A stretch of DNA of 64,000 bases from positions 2,808,079 to 2,872,078 of the forward strand of contig NZ_JH600070.1 in assembly GCF_000245015.1 (NCBI RefSeq), written 5' to 3'. The translations under genes were made by a program, and so were the position numbers. A model generated the notes under the pieces. That model was not told the origin of the DNA. It saw only the letters and a program-made list of their open reading frames with translations, and did not search any database. Of the stretch, positions 17,299-28,772 are shown piece by piece. Source of the stretch: Beggiatoa alba B18LD (GTDB taxonomy: Bacteria; Pseudomonadota; Gammaproteobacteria; Beggiatoales; Beggiatoaceae). Numbering within the stretch: the first letter of the stretch is position 1; each line of letters begins with the position of its first letter.

Positions 17299-18374
17299 TG
17301 GCTGAAAAAATTATTGTTGGCATATCTGGCGGGGTCGACTCCTCCGTCACGGCACTGTTATTGAAACAACAAGGCTATGATGTCAGTGGTCTGTTCATGA
17401 AAAATTGGGAAGAAGACGACACTGCGACGTATTGTAGCGCGGCAGAAGATTTGCGCGACGCAAAAGCCGTCTGTGAGCGTTTAGACATTCCCTTACATAC
17501 CGTCAACTTTGCAACGGAATACTGGGATAACGTTTTTGAACATTGTTTACAAGAATTCCAAGCAGGGCGCACGCCTAACCCAGATGTTTTATGCAATCGT
17601 GAAGTTAAATTTAAAGTCTTTTTAGAACACGCCATGCGCTTAGGCGGACAACGTATTGCAACGGGACACTACACCCGTCAACGCTGTGTCGATGGAGAAT
17701 ATCAACTGCTCAAAGGCTTAGACCCCAGCAAAGACCAAAGCTATTTTTTATATTTATTAGGTCAATCACAACTGGCGCAAAGCTTATTCCCTATCGGTGA
17801 AATTCATAAAAATCAAGTGCGGGCTTACGCAGAACAAGCGGGCTTAATCACCCACGATAAAAAAGACAGCACAGGGATTTGCTTTATTGGTGAGCGTCCG
17901 TTTAAAAGCTTTTTAGAACGTTATTTACCTGCTCAACGGGGTCGTATGGAAACCCCTGATGGGGATTATGTCGGCGACCATGACGGCGTAATGTATTACA
18001 CCATCGGACAACGGCAAGGCTTAAACATTGGGGGACGCGCTACAGGTTCGGGCGAAGCATGGTATGTTGTTGCTAAAGATATTCCTAATAATCGTTTAAT
18101 CGTCGCTCAAGGGCATAATCACCCCTTATTATTCCGCCAAACCTTACAAGCGGAACAATTACATTGGATTAGTGGACACGCGCCGACAATCCCTTATCGT
18201 TGCTATGCAAAAACCCGTTACCGTCAACCTGATCAGGCTTGCAGGATTACTACGCTGGAAAATGACCGTTGCGAAGTACACTTCGACCAACCACAACGCG
18301 CGATTACTGCGGGTCAATCCGTTGTTTTCTATCAAGGGGAAGTTTGTTTAGGCGGGGGGATTATTGTTGGATAA
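17298..18374 (+). CDS. mnmA: tRNA-specific 2-thiouridylase MnmA
   Basis: A 358-residue enzyme that thiolates U34 of Lys, Glu and Gln tRNAs. The PP-loop is [15 protein letters not shown]; the two catalytic cysteines lie in [10 protein letters not shown] and [12 protein letters not shown]. The family insertion MKNWEEDD is present. It is the last gene of murJ-ribF-mnmA. Downstream the DNA runs straight into a dispersed repeat. Confidence 0.96.
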   Translation: MAEKIIVGISGGVDSSVTALLLKQQGYDVSGLFMKNWEEDDTATYCSAAEDLRDAKAVCERLDIPLHTVNFATEYWDNVFEHCLQEFQAGRTPNPDVLCNREVKFKVFLEHAMRLGGQRIATGHYTRQRCVDGEYQLLKGLDPSKDQSYFLYLLGQSQLAQSLFPIGEIHKNQVRAYAEQAGLITHDKKDSTGICFIGERPFKSFLERYLPAQRGRMETPDGDYVGDHDGVMYYTIGQRQGLNIGGRATGSGEAWYVVAKDIPNNRLIVAQGHNHPLLFRQTLQAEQLHWISGHAPTIPYRCYAKTRYRQPDQACRITTLENDRCEVHFDQPQRAITAGQSVVFYQGEVCLGGGIIVG

Positions 18375-18375
18375 G

Positions 18376-18507
18376 ATAAACCTGAGTTCGGCGAGATTTT
18401 TTAAAAAAGACAACAACTTGTCTGAATCAGGATTTTCAGAATTAGCAGAATTTAAACCCCTTAAACTAAGAAATTAATGCGAATCACTTTATGATACGTT
18501 TACTATA
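18376..18507. repeat. Dispersed intergenic repeat ending in an IS630-MITE terminal repeat
   Basis: The first ~100 nt (ACCTGAGTTCGGCGAGATTT ... GACAAC ... GTCTGAATCAGGATTTTCAG ... GAAATTAATGCGAATCAC) recur almost unchanged at 31583-31686. The last 24 nt, TCACTTTATG-(N5)-TTTACTATA, match the right terminal repeat of the 73-bp MITE at 31767-31843 and 57367-57443. It abuts the stop codon of the restriction-enzyme gene. Confidence 0.75.
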
Positions 18508-18508
18508 G

Positions 18509-19078
18509 TTAAGGCGCGATTCCTAATATTAAAACAGGCAAATCAATATTAGAAACGCCTCTATTTTCTAAATCCCAAACAAATTGCTCAAAATAGCTTA
18601 CACCTGTGGACATTTCATCTGCTAAATCTTTAATAGGCACAATTTCAACGCCAACAGTTATACCTGCTAATTTGGAAAAAATAGTCATTTTGGCGCAAAC
18701 GTTATAAACCATAAAAGCATATTTACCAAATTGAACCTCAACGCCCACTTTTTCCTTTAAAAAATCCATATCTCGATAGGGAGCTTTTCCCATTGATTTA
18801 GGGACATAACCATTAATATAATAATCGTTTGAATAGTTACATTCTATTTTATGATTAGACCACTTTTTTAAAGCAAAAAAATTTTTAAATTGTGTGTTTA
18901 ATGCTTTTGGACTAAATAAAAGTTCATCTAATTTAGTTTGTTCTTCACTTATCTTATTTTTACATGCTACCGCATCAACTTGTAAAATAACATCTTTAAT
19001 TTCAATAAGTAAGCTAGAATACTCACGTTCAATCTTCTCTTTACCTTGATTAAAAGAATATTCTGCGGCAATTATCAT
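18509..19078 (-). CDS. Type II restriction endonuclease, BglII/BstYI family
   Basis: A 189-residue endonuclease predicted to cut a GATC-centred hexamer (AGATCT or RGATCY). The clue is MDFLKEKVGVEVQFGKYAFM: D105, E114 and Q116 have exactly the spacing of the BglII active-site residues D84, E93 and Q95, including the unusual Gln in place of Lys. The N-terminal helical region and C-terminal LPVLILGIAP also resemble BglII in layout, though overall identity is low. Its start overlaps the methyltransferase stop by ATGA, as expected of a coupled R-M pair. Confidence 0.8.
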   Translation of the reverse strand: MIIAAEYSFNQGKEKIEREYSSLLIEIKDVILQVDAVACKNKISEEQTKLDELLFSPKALNTQFKNFFALKKWSNHKIECNYSNDYYINGYVPKSMGKAPYRDMDFLKEKVGVEVQFGKYAFMVYNVCAKMTIFSKLAGITVGVEIVPIKDLADEMSTGVSYFEQFVWDLENRGVSNIDLPVLILGIAP

Positions 19079-20034
19079 AAGAGTTTCCCTTGTTCTTTTT
19101 TTAGCGACTCAGGCAGTTGTGCAATTTTTCCTGTGGGTATATAAACAGGTTTGCCTAACTCGCGCTTTTTTAAACAGCCATTCTCTAAGTCACTTATTCT
19201 TGTTTTAATTATATCAACATATTGTTTTTCTTTATCAACACCGATTGCTCGACGATTATGCAATAAAGCAGCAAGTAAAGTTGAACCAACCCCCATAAAG
19301 GGATCAAGTACGATACCATTTTCAATACTCAGTGCTAGAACAAGTCTTTCCACTAACTCAATGGGATACTGGCAAGGATGTAGTGTTTTTTCAGGATGAT
19401 TTGATTTAACGTTAGGAATATCCCATAAACAACTTTCAAAGTCTTGAATGATAATTTCCCAAATATCAGACGGATTTTTGCCATTAGGATTACCTGACAA
19501 TTGTCCCTTTTTTTCCCCTTTAAAATGTTTCTTTCCTGGATATTTAGAAGGAACACGTACATTATCTAAATTGAAAATATAATTATCACTTTTAGAAAAC
19601 CATAATATGGTTTCATAACGTCCTGAAAATCTTTTTTGTGCATGTAATCCGTGCCCAAAATACCAAATAATTCTATTTCTGAGTTTCATCCCTAAATCAA
19701 ACTTAAAAATATCATAATAATAAATATCTAAAGGAAATACTTCACCTTTCTCAACGTAATTACCAACTTGCCAACAAAAATTTCCTTCAGGCTTTAAGAT
19801 TCTGTAACATTCAGCAATAACTTGTTTTTGAAAACTTAAATAATCTTGGAATACCTTTCTACTCTCATAAGACTTTCCTAAATTGTACGGTGGCGAACTT
19901 ACAATTAACTCGACGGAATGAGTTGGTATTGTTTTTAACAGTTCTAACGAATCTGTATTAGCAAGCAGTACATCAAAAATAGGCGTATAGAAATTGCTCT
20001 CTATAAGATTTAAGGTATTTAATTTGGGTAACAT
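19075..20034 (-). CDS. Type II DNA methyltransferase, beta class (probably N4-cytosine), partner of the BglII-type enzyme
   Basis: A ~319-residue SAM-dependent DNA methyltransferase. Catalytic motif IV is SSPPYNLG (residues ~46-53) and comes before the SAM motif DPFMGVGSTLLAAL (~244-257), which defines the beta class. SPPY favours N4-methylcytosine, as in M.BglII, but N6-adenine cannot be excluded. The frame extends to a TTG at 20082, but that codon lies inside the gyrB terminator hairpin, so the ATG at 20034 was preferred. It would protect the host against the overlapping downstream endonuclease. Confidence 0.83.
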   Translation of the reverse strand: MLPKLNTLNLIESNFYTPIFDVLLANTDSLELLKTIPTHSVELIVSSPPYNLGKSYESRKVFQDYLSFQKQVIAECYRILKPEGNFCWQVGNYVEKGEVFPLDIYYYDIFKFDLGMKLRNRIIWYFGHGLHAQKRFSGRYETILWFSKSDNYIFNLDNVRVPSKYPGKKHFKGEKKGQLSGNPNGKNPSDIWEIIIQDFESCLWDIPNVKSNHPEKTLHPCQYPIELVERLVLALSIENGIVLDPFMGVGSTLLAALLHNRRAIGVDKEKQYVDIIKTRISDLENGCLKKRELGKPVYIPTGKIAQLPESLKKEQGKLL

Positions 20035-20060
20035 TTTTGATTCAGTTTTTAAACAGGTCG

Positions 20061-20109
20061 TTAAAATGCTCGCTGTTATCAAAAAACACTGATGATACAG
20101 CGAGCATTT
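20061..20109 (-). terminator. Terminator hairpin of gyrB
   Basis: AAATGCTCGCTGT (20064-20076) pairs perfectly with ACAGCGAGCATTT (20097-20109). On the minus strand it is followed by TTTT and lies 34 nt past the gyrB stop. Confidence 0.75.
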
Positions 20110-20142
20110 CTTACGCTAACTATCGTTCATAAGCAGTTTTAA

Positions 20143-22569
<2,427 letters not shown>

Positions 22570-22834
22570 CTAATATGCTATCAATAGTATTATTTTAGCA
22601 TTTTTGTCATATTTTGAATATTTTTCATTTCTGATGTTTATTTAACAGTTAGATATCTTTAACTTTTTAAAAAAATTAAATTTTAGTGATGAAATTAAAG
22701 CAGTTGAGTCTCTTGATAAATATCGGCTTATTCTTATAGATAAGAATTACTTTATTGATATTTTTAAAATCAATAATTCATTATTTAATAAGTAATTTTT
22801 AACTGCTTAATCACAAAAAAGGAGATTATTAATT

Positions 22835-24268
22835 ATGTCTATTGCATTGGTATGGTTTCGCCGTGATTTGCGCTTGCAAGATAATCCCGCCTTGATGCAA
22901 GCAGTTGCGGATGGACATCAAATAATACCGATTTATATTCATGCACCTACTGAAGAAGGACAGTGGCAAGTAGGTAGTGCAAGCCGTTGGTGGTTACATC
23001 ACAGTTTAACGGCATTCGCGCAACAATGGCAGGAGAAACAAGGGCAATTATTTTGTTTTCAAGGTGAAAGTCTCTCAACCTTGCAACAAGTGATTGTGCA
23101 AACACAGGCGGTTGCGGTGTATTGGAATCGTCTTTATGAACCTGCAATGATTCAACGAGATAGTCAAATAAAACAATGCTTAAAGGCTCAAGGTTTAATG
23201 GTTAAGAGTTTTAATGCTTCGTTATTACATGAGCCTGCCCAAGTCTTGAATAAACAAGAAAGCCCTTATCGTGTTTTTACACCATTTTGGAAAACTAGCC
23301 AGCAATTAGCAATTTCTTTGCCTTTATCACAATTAGAAACAATTTGTGTTCCTAATAACTTTAAATTAGAAACAATTTCTATTAATAAATTACAATTATT
23401 GCCAAAAATTACATGGGATAGTGGGTTTTATCAAACATGGCAAGTCGGAGAGGTGCACGCACAACATTTATTAAATCAATGGTGTGAGCAAGCCATGATG
23501 GAGTACGCAACGCAACGCGATTTCCCTGCAAATCCTGTGAGTGTTTCGCATCTCTCGCCTTATTTGCATTTTGGTGAGTTATCGCCGCGTCAAGTGTTTC
23601 ATGCCATTTTAAAGGCACAAGCCTTGAATCCAGCGATAACAACAGGCGGTAATGCGTATTTACGCCAGTTATATTGGCGTGAATTTGCCCATTATTTGTT
23701 ATATCACTTTCCACATACGCCAGAAAAAGCCCTTTATAGTCAGTTTGATAACTTCCCTTATCAGGAAAATACGGAGCTATTAATGGCTTGGCAACGAGGG
23801 GAAACGGGCTACCCGATTATTGATGCAGGAATGCGGGAGCTGTGGACAACAGGTTGGATGCATAATCGCGTGCGCATGTTGGTTGCCTCGTTTTTGACTA
23901 AAAACTTGTTATTGCCTTGGCAAACTGGGGCGCGTTGGTTTTGGGATACGTTAGTGGATGCGGATTTAGCGAATAATACGCTAGGTTGGCAATGGGTTGC
24001 AGGGTGTGGCGCGGATGCTGCGCCTTATTATCGAATTTTTAACCCAACTTTGCAGAGTGTGAAATTTGACCCAGACGGGCAGTATATTCGACGGTGGTTG
24101 CCTGTTTTAAAATATTTGGATAATCAACAGATTCATGCACCCACAGACAACGGGCAACGGATTCAGGGTTATCCATGTCCTATCGTGGATTATAAAACGA
24201 CGAAAGCACAGGCATTATCGCTGTACGAAACGATTAAAAAGCATCAATCAATGGATATAAAAGAATAA
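22835..24268 (+). CDS. phrB: Deoxyribodipyrimidine photolyase
   Basis: A 477-residue class I CPD photolyase that repairs UV-induced cyclobutane dimers using light, FADH and an antenna chromophore. The N-terminal Rossmann part begins ALVWFRRDLRLQDNPAL. The FAD-binding C-terminal domain includes LYWREFAHYLL, TGYPIIDAGMRELWTTGWMH and DADLANNTLGWQWVAGCG. The start follows AAAAAGGAGATT, a strong ribosome binding site. Upstream, 22561-22834 is AT-rich and shared with the gyrB promoter region. Confidence 0.95.
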   Translation: MSIALVWFRRDLRLQDNPALMQAVADGHQIIPIYIHAPTEEGQWQVGSASRWWLHHSLTAFAQQWQEKQGQLFCFQGESLSTLQQVIVQTQAVAVYWNRLYEPAMIQRDSQIKQCLKAQGLMVKSFNASLLHEPAQVLNKQESPYRVFTPFWKTSQQLAISLPLSQLETICVPNNFKLETISINKLQLLPKITWDSGFYQTWQVGEVHAQHLLNQWCEQAMMEYATQRDFPANPVSVSHLSPYLHFGELSPRQVFHAILKAQALNPAITTGGNAYLRQLYWREFAHYLLYHFPHTPEKALYSQFDNFPYQENTELLMAWQRGETGYPIIDAGMRELWTTGWMHNRVRMLVASFLTKNLLLPWQTGARWFWDTLVDADLANNTLGWQWVAGCGADAAPYYRIFNPTLQSVKFDPDGQYIRRWLPVLKYLDNQQIHAPTDNGQRIQGYPCPIVDYKTTKAQALSLYETIKKHQSMDIKE

Positions 24269-24278
24269 AGTTATGGAG

Positions 24279-25103
24279 TTAACGAACCCGCCATGCTAAC
24301 CAGAGTTTACGCAATGGGGTTAAATGAATTTGATGTTTAAACAGTTGATAGCCATCGGCTTCAATTTCTTGCAAGGTGCTTAATGCCAGTTTTGCCCGCA
24401 CACGTCCAAAGCGTTGCGTAGCACAATCATCTTTAGCGAGATATTTTAAGGCATTGTGAAAATAGGCGCGGATGCGGGTTGTTTGAAAGGCAAATAAGGC
24501 TTGTACTTTTTCTGAGCAATTTTCATCAAACAAGGTTTGTTCCGTTACGAAAAATTGGGCAAGTTCTTCTTGTGGAATATAAATGCGCCCTTGATGTAAA
24601 TGTTGGCGAAAATGGCGCAATAAATAGGTGAGTTGCAGGGCAATGCCCAGTTGTTCCGCATATTTAAGTGTGCTTTCTTGCTGATAACCTAAGGTTGCCG
24701 TACAGAGCAGTTGTAAAATGCCTGAAGTCCGTTTGCAGTTGGTTTCTAATTGGGAAAAGCTGGTATAACGCGCCCGTTGTGTATTATCAATAATCCCTTC
24801 TAGTAATTCTTCAAAATAATGCAGGGGTAAACGATAGTCTTGTATGGCTTGGCTTAGTGCTTGGGCAGCGGGATGACGCGCTGTATTTTGTGCTAAGGCA
24901 ATTAACTCGTTGCGCCACCAGTCTAATTTTATATTTGCTACTTTAGGGTCGTGACATTCTTCGACAATTTCTGCTAATTCATGAAATAGCGTGTGTAACG
25001 CAATCAATACCTCTCGTTGCGGCGAGGGCACAACCCGCAAACTATAATAAAGGCTTGAGCCTGCACGTAATACTTTCTCGTTACAATACGCTTGTGGATT
25101 CAT
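24279..25103 (-). CDS. Squalene/phytoene synthase-like protein lacking the catalytic aspartates
   Basis: A 274-residue trans-prenyltransferase-fold protein. The framework matches HpnD/squalene synthase well (YCNEKVLRAGSSLYYSLR; KLDWWRNEL; GIALQLTYLLR; QGRIYIPQEEL). Yet both aspartate-rich motifs that bind the Mg-diphosphate are changed: the expected DDIVDE is AEIVEE (residues 44-49) and the expected RDVGED is RHFRQH (163-168). Catalysis of prenyl coupling is therefore doubtful. It overlaps gph by 4 nt (ATGA) in a ubiG-gph operon. A non-enzymatic role, as in the mitochondrial homologue NDUFAF6, is one possibility; this is inference. Confidence 0.78.
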   Translation of the reverse strand: MNPQAYCNEKVLRAGSSLYYSLRVVPSPQREVLIALHTLFHELAEIVEECHDPKVANIKLDWWRNELIALAQNTARHPAAQALSQAIQDYRLPLHYFEELLEGIIDNTQRARYTSFSQLETNCKRTSGILQLLCTATLGYQQESTLKYAEQLGIALQLTYLLRHFRQHLHQGRIYIPQEELAQFFVTEQTLFDENCSEKVQALFAFQTTRIRAYFHNALKYLAKDDCATQRFGRVRAKLALSTLQEIEADGYQLFKHQIHLTPLRKLWLAWRVR

Positions 25104-25771
25104 AAAGGCTGCTCAACCGTTTGATAAGTCATCCAAGCTAATAAATCTAAAGGTTCATCCAGTATTGCTGTTGCCCCCCAAGTATGCGGATTTTCATCTG
25201 CTTGGATATAACCATACGCGGCAACGAGTGTGCGCATCTTTGCCTGTTGTCCTGCTTGTATATCGGTTTCTGCATCGCCCACATAAATACAGGTTTGGGG
25301 CGGCATATCCATCTGTTGACAGGCATGTAGCAAGGGGGCGGGATGGGGTTTTTTTACTGCCAAGGTGTCACCACTGACAACAGCTTGCGCACGGTGATAG
25401 AGTTTTAGACGTTCTAATAACGGCACGGTGAGAAAATGCGGTTTATTGGTCACAATTCCCCATAAAATTCCCCAGCGTTCCAAAGTATCTAGTACCTCAG
25501 CAACCCCCGCAAATAAACGGCTATGTGTGTCTAAATTATTGGCATAAATCTGTAAAAACCGTTGTCGCAATGGCTCAAAAGTAGGGTCTTCTGGGGATAA
25601 TTGAAACCCATAATGAATCAGTGCACGTGCTCCGCGAGAAACTAAAGGACGCACAGATTCATAAGGCAAAGGATTCTGCCCTTGTTCTTGCAGAACGGTA
25701 TTTAATGCAAAGACTAAATCGGGCGCGGTATCAACCAGTGTGCCATCAAGGTCAAATAACACGCTGGGCAT
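25100..25771 (-). CDS. gph: Phosphoglycolate phosphatase
   Basis: A 223-residue HAD-family phosphatase. Motif I is LFDLDGTLVDTAPDL, motif II VTNKP and motif IV VGDAETDIQAG. Genes of this kind following ubiG are usually Gph or MupP; the sequence does not separate 2-phosphoglycolate phosphatase from N-acetylmuramic acid-6-phosphate phosphatase with certainty. The frame is open to 25810 within ubiG, but ATG 25771 has a Shine-Dalgarno (AGGA, 5 nt away) and starts exactly at MPSVLFDLDG, so it was preferred, giving a 13-nt gap after ubiG. Confidence 0.85.
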   Translation of the reverse strand: MPSVLFDLDGTLVDTAPDLVFALNTVLQEQGQNPLPYESVRPLVSRGARALIHYGFQLSPEDPTFEPLRQRFLQIYANNLDTHSRLFAGVAEVLDTLERWGILWGIVTNKPHFLTVPLLERLKLYHRAQAVVSGDTLAVKKPHPAPLLHACQQMDMPPQTCIYVGDAETDIQAGQQAKMRTLVAAYGYIQADENPHTWGATAILDEPLDLLAWMTYQTVEQPL

Positions 25772-25784
25772 TAATCCTGAGGGG

Positions 25785-26483
25785 TTATGCAGGGCGTTGG
25801 GCATAAGCAAGATAATTCACCGAAATGTCGTTATTTAACCAATAATGTTTAGTCAATGGGTTATAACTCATGCCTGTAAAGCCTTGTATATTCAAATCAG
25901 CTTCTCGTATCCATGTTGCTAATTCTGAAGGACGAATGAATTTTGCATAATCATGTGTCCCTTTTGGCAATAATTGTAAAATATATTCCGCGCCTAAAAT
26001 TGCAAATAGGTAGGCTTTAGGATTGCGATTAATGGTTGAAAAGAATACATAACCGTTGGGTTTAACTAAAGTATGACAGGCTTGGATAATCGACGCAGGG
26101 TCGGGAACATGTTCTAACATTTCCATACACGTCACGACATCGTATTGTGCAGGTTGTTCTAGGGCTAAGGCTTCAGCCGTCATTGCACGATAATTAACTT
26201 GTACTTGCGACTCATATAAATGCAATCTTGCCACACTTAATGCAGCCTCGCTCATATCAATGGCAGTCACTTCCGCGCCTTTTTTTGCCATGCTTTCGCT
26301 TAAAATTCCCCCACCACATCCAATATCTAACACTTGCTTACCAGCAAGTCCATCGCTATGTGTTTCAATAAATTGGAGTCGTAATGGGTTGATATCATGC
26401 AAAGGCTTAAACTCGCTGTTAGCATCCCACCAACGGGCGGCTAATGTGCTGAATTTAGCAAGTTCTTGTTGATCTACGTTCAT
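25785..26483 (-). CDS. ubiG: Ubiquinone biosynthesis O-methyltransferase UbiG
   Basis: A 232-residue SAM methyltransferase for both O-methylation steps of ubiquinone synthesis. It shows the UbiG N-terminus [23 protein letters not shown] motif [16 protein letters not shown], and [11 protein letters not shown]. It is the first gene of an operon with gph and the squalene synthase-like gene. The ATG follows GAGGTACTTGC. Confidence 0.95.
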   Translation of the reverse strand: MNVDQQELAKFSTLAARWWDANSEFKPLHDINPLRLQFIETHSDGLAGKQVLDIGCGGGILSESMAKKGAEVTAIDMSEAALSVARLHLYESQVQVNYRAMTAEALALEQPAQYDVVTCMEMLEHVPDPASIIQACHTLVKPNGYVFFSTINRNPKAYLFAILGAEYILQLLPKGTHDYAKFIRPSELATWIREADLNIQGFTGMSYNPLTKHYWLNNDISVNYLAYAQRPA

Positions 26484-26540
26484 GCAAGTACCTCACAAGT
26501 TAGTCTCTAAATTACTCACCAGTTTGGCATATATAAATGT

Positions 26541-26571
26541 AAAAAGCACTTATCCTTGCGGATAAGTGCTT
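26541..26571 (-). terminator. Terminator of the secreted protein gene
   Basis: AAGCACTTATCC and GGATAAGTGCTT form a perfect 12-bp stem with loop TTGC; on the minus strand it ends in a T-run. It lies 37 nt downstream of the stop at 26609. Confidence 0.9.
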
Positions 26572-26608
26572 CACTAATCTACTAACTAAGGCTTAACTAA
26601 CTATTACA

Positions 26609-28165
26609 TTATTGGTTAGCTGTGCCATAGGCTGGGAAACGGCTATTTTCCCACTCAGGTTTGTGTGCATTAGGCACTAACCAAGAGTTCACAATACCAG
26701 TGCTGTTGATTTGGTATTTGTGGGCGAAGGATAAAATAGGCGCGCCAGGATAAGGACAACCAACACGTGGGCTGATTAACATATCAAACCAGCCTGATTC
26801 ATAGTTGTATGAACCTGTACGAATATTACCGTTTGCATCTCTGACGGTAGCATTCCAGTCAGGAATGAAGTAGTTAACTTCAAAGGGTAATTGTTTGGAC
26901 TTAGGTGCAGAGCCACCAGAGAAGATACTGCCAGAAATAGCAACAGAATGTTCTTGGTTGTCATATTGGGTCAATGTATAGGTGATAGGACCCGCTGCTT
27001 CAAACGGAGGATACCAAGGAGCAGATGAGCTCACAGTGACACCTGTACCGCAAACGTCTCTTAAGTGACGATATTTGGTAGGGAAGGTAATTACTAATTG
27101 AGTTCTGTTTACACCAGCAACAGGAGAGGTGAAACCGTCGTCTTCATAAGTACCTTGGATGCGAGTGGTTGACATTGCATACTCTAACTCCATGATATTA
27201 TCATAGGTTGCAGTACGAACACCGTAAGCAGCACCACCAAAGTTAAAGCCAACAGCAGATTCAGCAGCGCCTGCTCCCCCTTGAACATCATATAAAGGGT
27301 TAGAGATAACGCGACCATCAAAAGGAACGTTAGCTAAAGTAGAAGCATAAACAATTTCGCCAGCAGGAGGCACGTTGTCTTCAACTTCACCAGCTAAAGC
27401 GGGGAAACGATAACCCATACGGTCACCATTAGGTGCACGTAATGTTAATTGACCGGTTAACTGTACCCAAGTAGGGTCAGCAGAACGGATTCTACCAGCA
27501 GGAGTAGGGCTTAAGTTACCATTTGCATCACGGGTTAATGCTACTGTTTCAGCACCATTTCTGGCATCTAAGTCTGTACGAGCAACATCAAAAACGGCAG
27601 CTAAAGCAAATTTGGACATGCCTTTAGCAATGGTTACATTACCACTAGGGGTATTGATAACACCATTAACAGCATATGCGCCAATGACTTCAATGTGACC
27701 AATTTCGTTATTGTCACCAGCCCCTAAGTTTTGATCAAACAATTGCGCTTGAATAGGATTGATAGACGCAAAACTTGTTCCTTCTGAACCAGTCAAAGGA
27801 TCATTACCTCTGACGGAATCATCGTCAGAATAGAATGTTGCTTGACCGTTGACATTGATGATGTCAAAACGGCAAACGTCACTGGGTGTCAGATAACAAA
27901 TAAAGTCGAGCACCTCAGCAGAGGTGTATTGAGAACGCAGAACAACCTTGGCTTTGACAGCTACGTCGTCACGGGTATTGACGATAGCAACGTGGGTTGT
28001 GTAGCTATTAGCCAAGCCCAAATAGATAGGTCCTAATAAAACTTGCCCAATACCATCTTCTGCCAAGTGAACGGCACTTGCGCTACCACTGAAAGCGGCA
28101 CCTGTAACAAGGGCGGCAGTCATTACGGAAGGCAGAAGTTTTTTTCTTAAGGAAAAACTCTTCAT
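26609..28165 (-). CDS. Abundant-looking secreted protein of unknown function
   Basis: A 518-residue protein with signal peptide MKSFSLRKKLLPSVMTAAL... (cleavage near ASA-VH). The mature start AEDGIGQVLLGPIYLG and the following VAIVNTRDDVAVKAKVVLRS look like a secreted beta-rich protein; four or more cysteines (ICYLTPSDVC, DVCGTG, VGCPYPG) may form disulfides. The frame is open to 28327, but ATG 28165 has an ideal AAGGAGT Shine-Dalgarno. The long untranslated leader and strong terminator suggest high expression. It is not a paralogue of the 10600/12064 pair. The family is not one I can name. Confidence 0.7.
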   Translation of the reverse strand: MKSFSLRKKLLPSVMTAALVTGAAFSGSASAVHLAEDGIGQVLLGPIYLGLANSYTTHVAIVNTRDDVAVKAKVVLRSQYTSAEVLDFICYLTPSDVCRFDIINVNGQATFYSDDDSVRGNDPLTGSEGTSFASINPIQAQLFDQNLGAGDNNEIGHIEVIGAYAVNGVINTPSGNVTIAKGMSKFALAAVFDVARTDLDARNGAETVALTRDANGNLSPTPAGRIRSADPTWVQLTGQLTLRAPNGDRMGYRFPALAGEVEDNVPPAGEIVYASTLANVPFDGRVISNPLYDVQGGAGAAESAVGFNFGGAAYGVRTATYDNIMELEYAMSTTRIQGTYEDDGFTSPVAGVNRTQLVITFPTKYRHLRDVCGTGVTVSSSAPWYPPFEAAGPITYTLTQYDNQEHSVAISGSIFSGGSAPKSKQLPFEVNYFIPDWNATVRDANGNIRTGSYNYESGWFDMLISPRVGCPYPGAPILSFAHKYQINSTGIVNSWLVPNAHKPEWENSRFPAYGTANQ

Positions 28166-28772
28166 TAATTTACACTCCTTAAACAACACACTGTTTAACA
28201 TTGGATACAACAAATGGATTTCACTATTACTTACTGCATAAGAATACAGAATTCGCTTCTTATGTACAAGACTGAAGGGGCATCCACAATCCAACCGTCT
28301 AATACACTTTATAGTTACCAATAGCAACTATACAAAGGTTGCTATATAACTGCAACACTTTTTTCTTAAATACAACAAATTTCAATCAATGTTGTATCTC
28401 TACAACAAATAGCTTCAAGCTTTTCATGTAGCACTAAAATATAGATGTGCAAAAAAGAGATAATTTGTATTTTAATTACACATAAGCATAATTAAATGCA
28501 AAACAGTCTAATTTGTTCAAACATTTTAACATGTCACATCTTATCTTTGTGTAAATCTTCTGTTGTTTGTGTTGCAAAAACTAATTATAAAGTGATTCTT
28601 GAGTAAGCCTATTAGCATGAAATATGCCTTTTCTTATTTATTTTCTGTATAACATATTAAGTCAAATATTCAGTTATAACGACTCATACTGTTATACATC
28701 CCGCACGAATACGGTAGTTAAGACACGCTATTAAACCCACATTATTTATATTTGTACAATAGATGAATAATT
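28166..28772 (-). promoter_or_regulatory. Long AT-rich leader/promoter region with interleaved palindromes
   Basis: This gene-free stretch lies between the secreted protein start and the end of the glycosyltransferase gene. At 28310-28356 several inverted repeats overlap: TATAGTT/AACTATA (28310-28332), ATAGCAAC/GTTGCTAT (28321-28345) and GTTGC/GCAAC (28338-28356). A further hairpin GTTGTA-TCTC-TACAAC is at 28392-28407. They lie ~145-240 nt upstream of the ATG and could be operator sites or alternative leader structures. No open frame was found. Confidence 0.45.

Noticed and set aside
20035-20082. TTG start of the methyltransferase at 20082
   Set aside because: The codon lies in the loop of the gyrB terminator hairpin and lacks a Shine-Dalgarno; the downstream ATG starts the recognisable protein.
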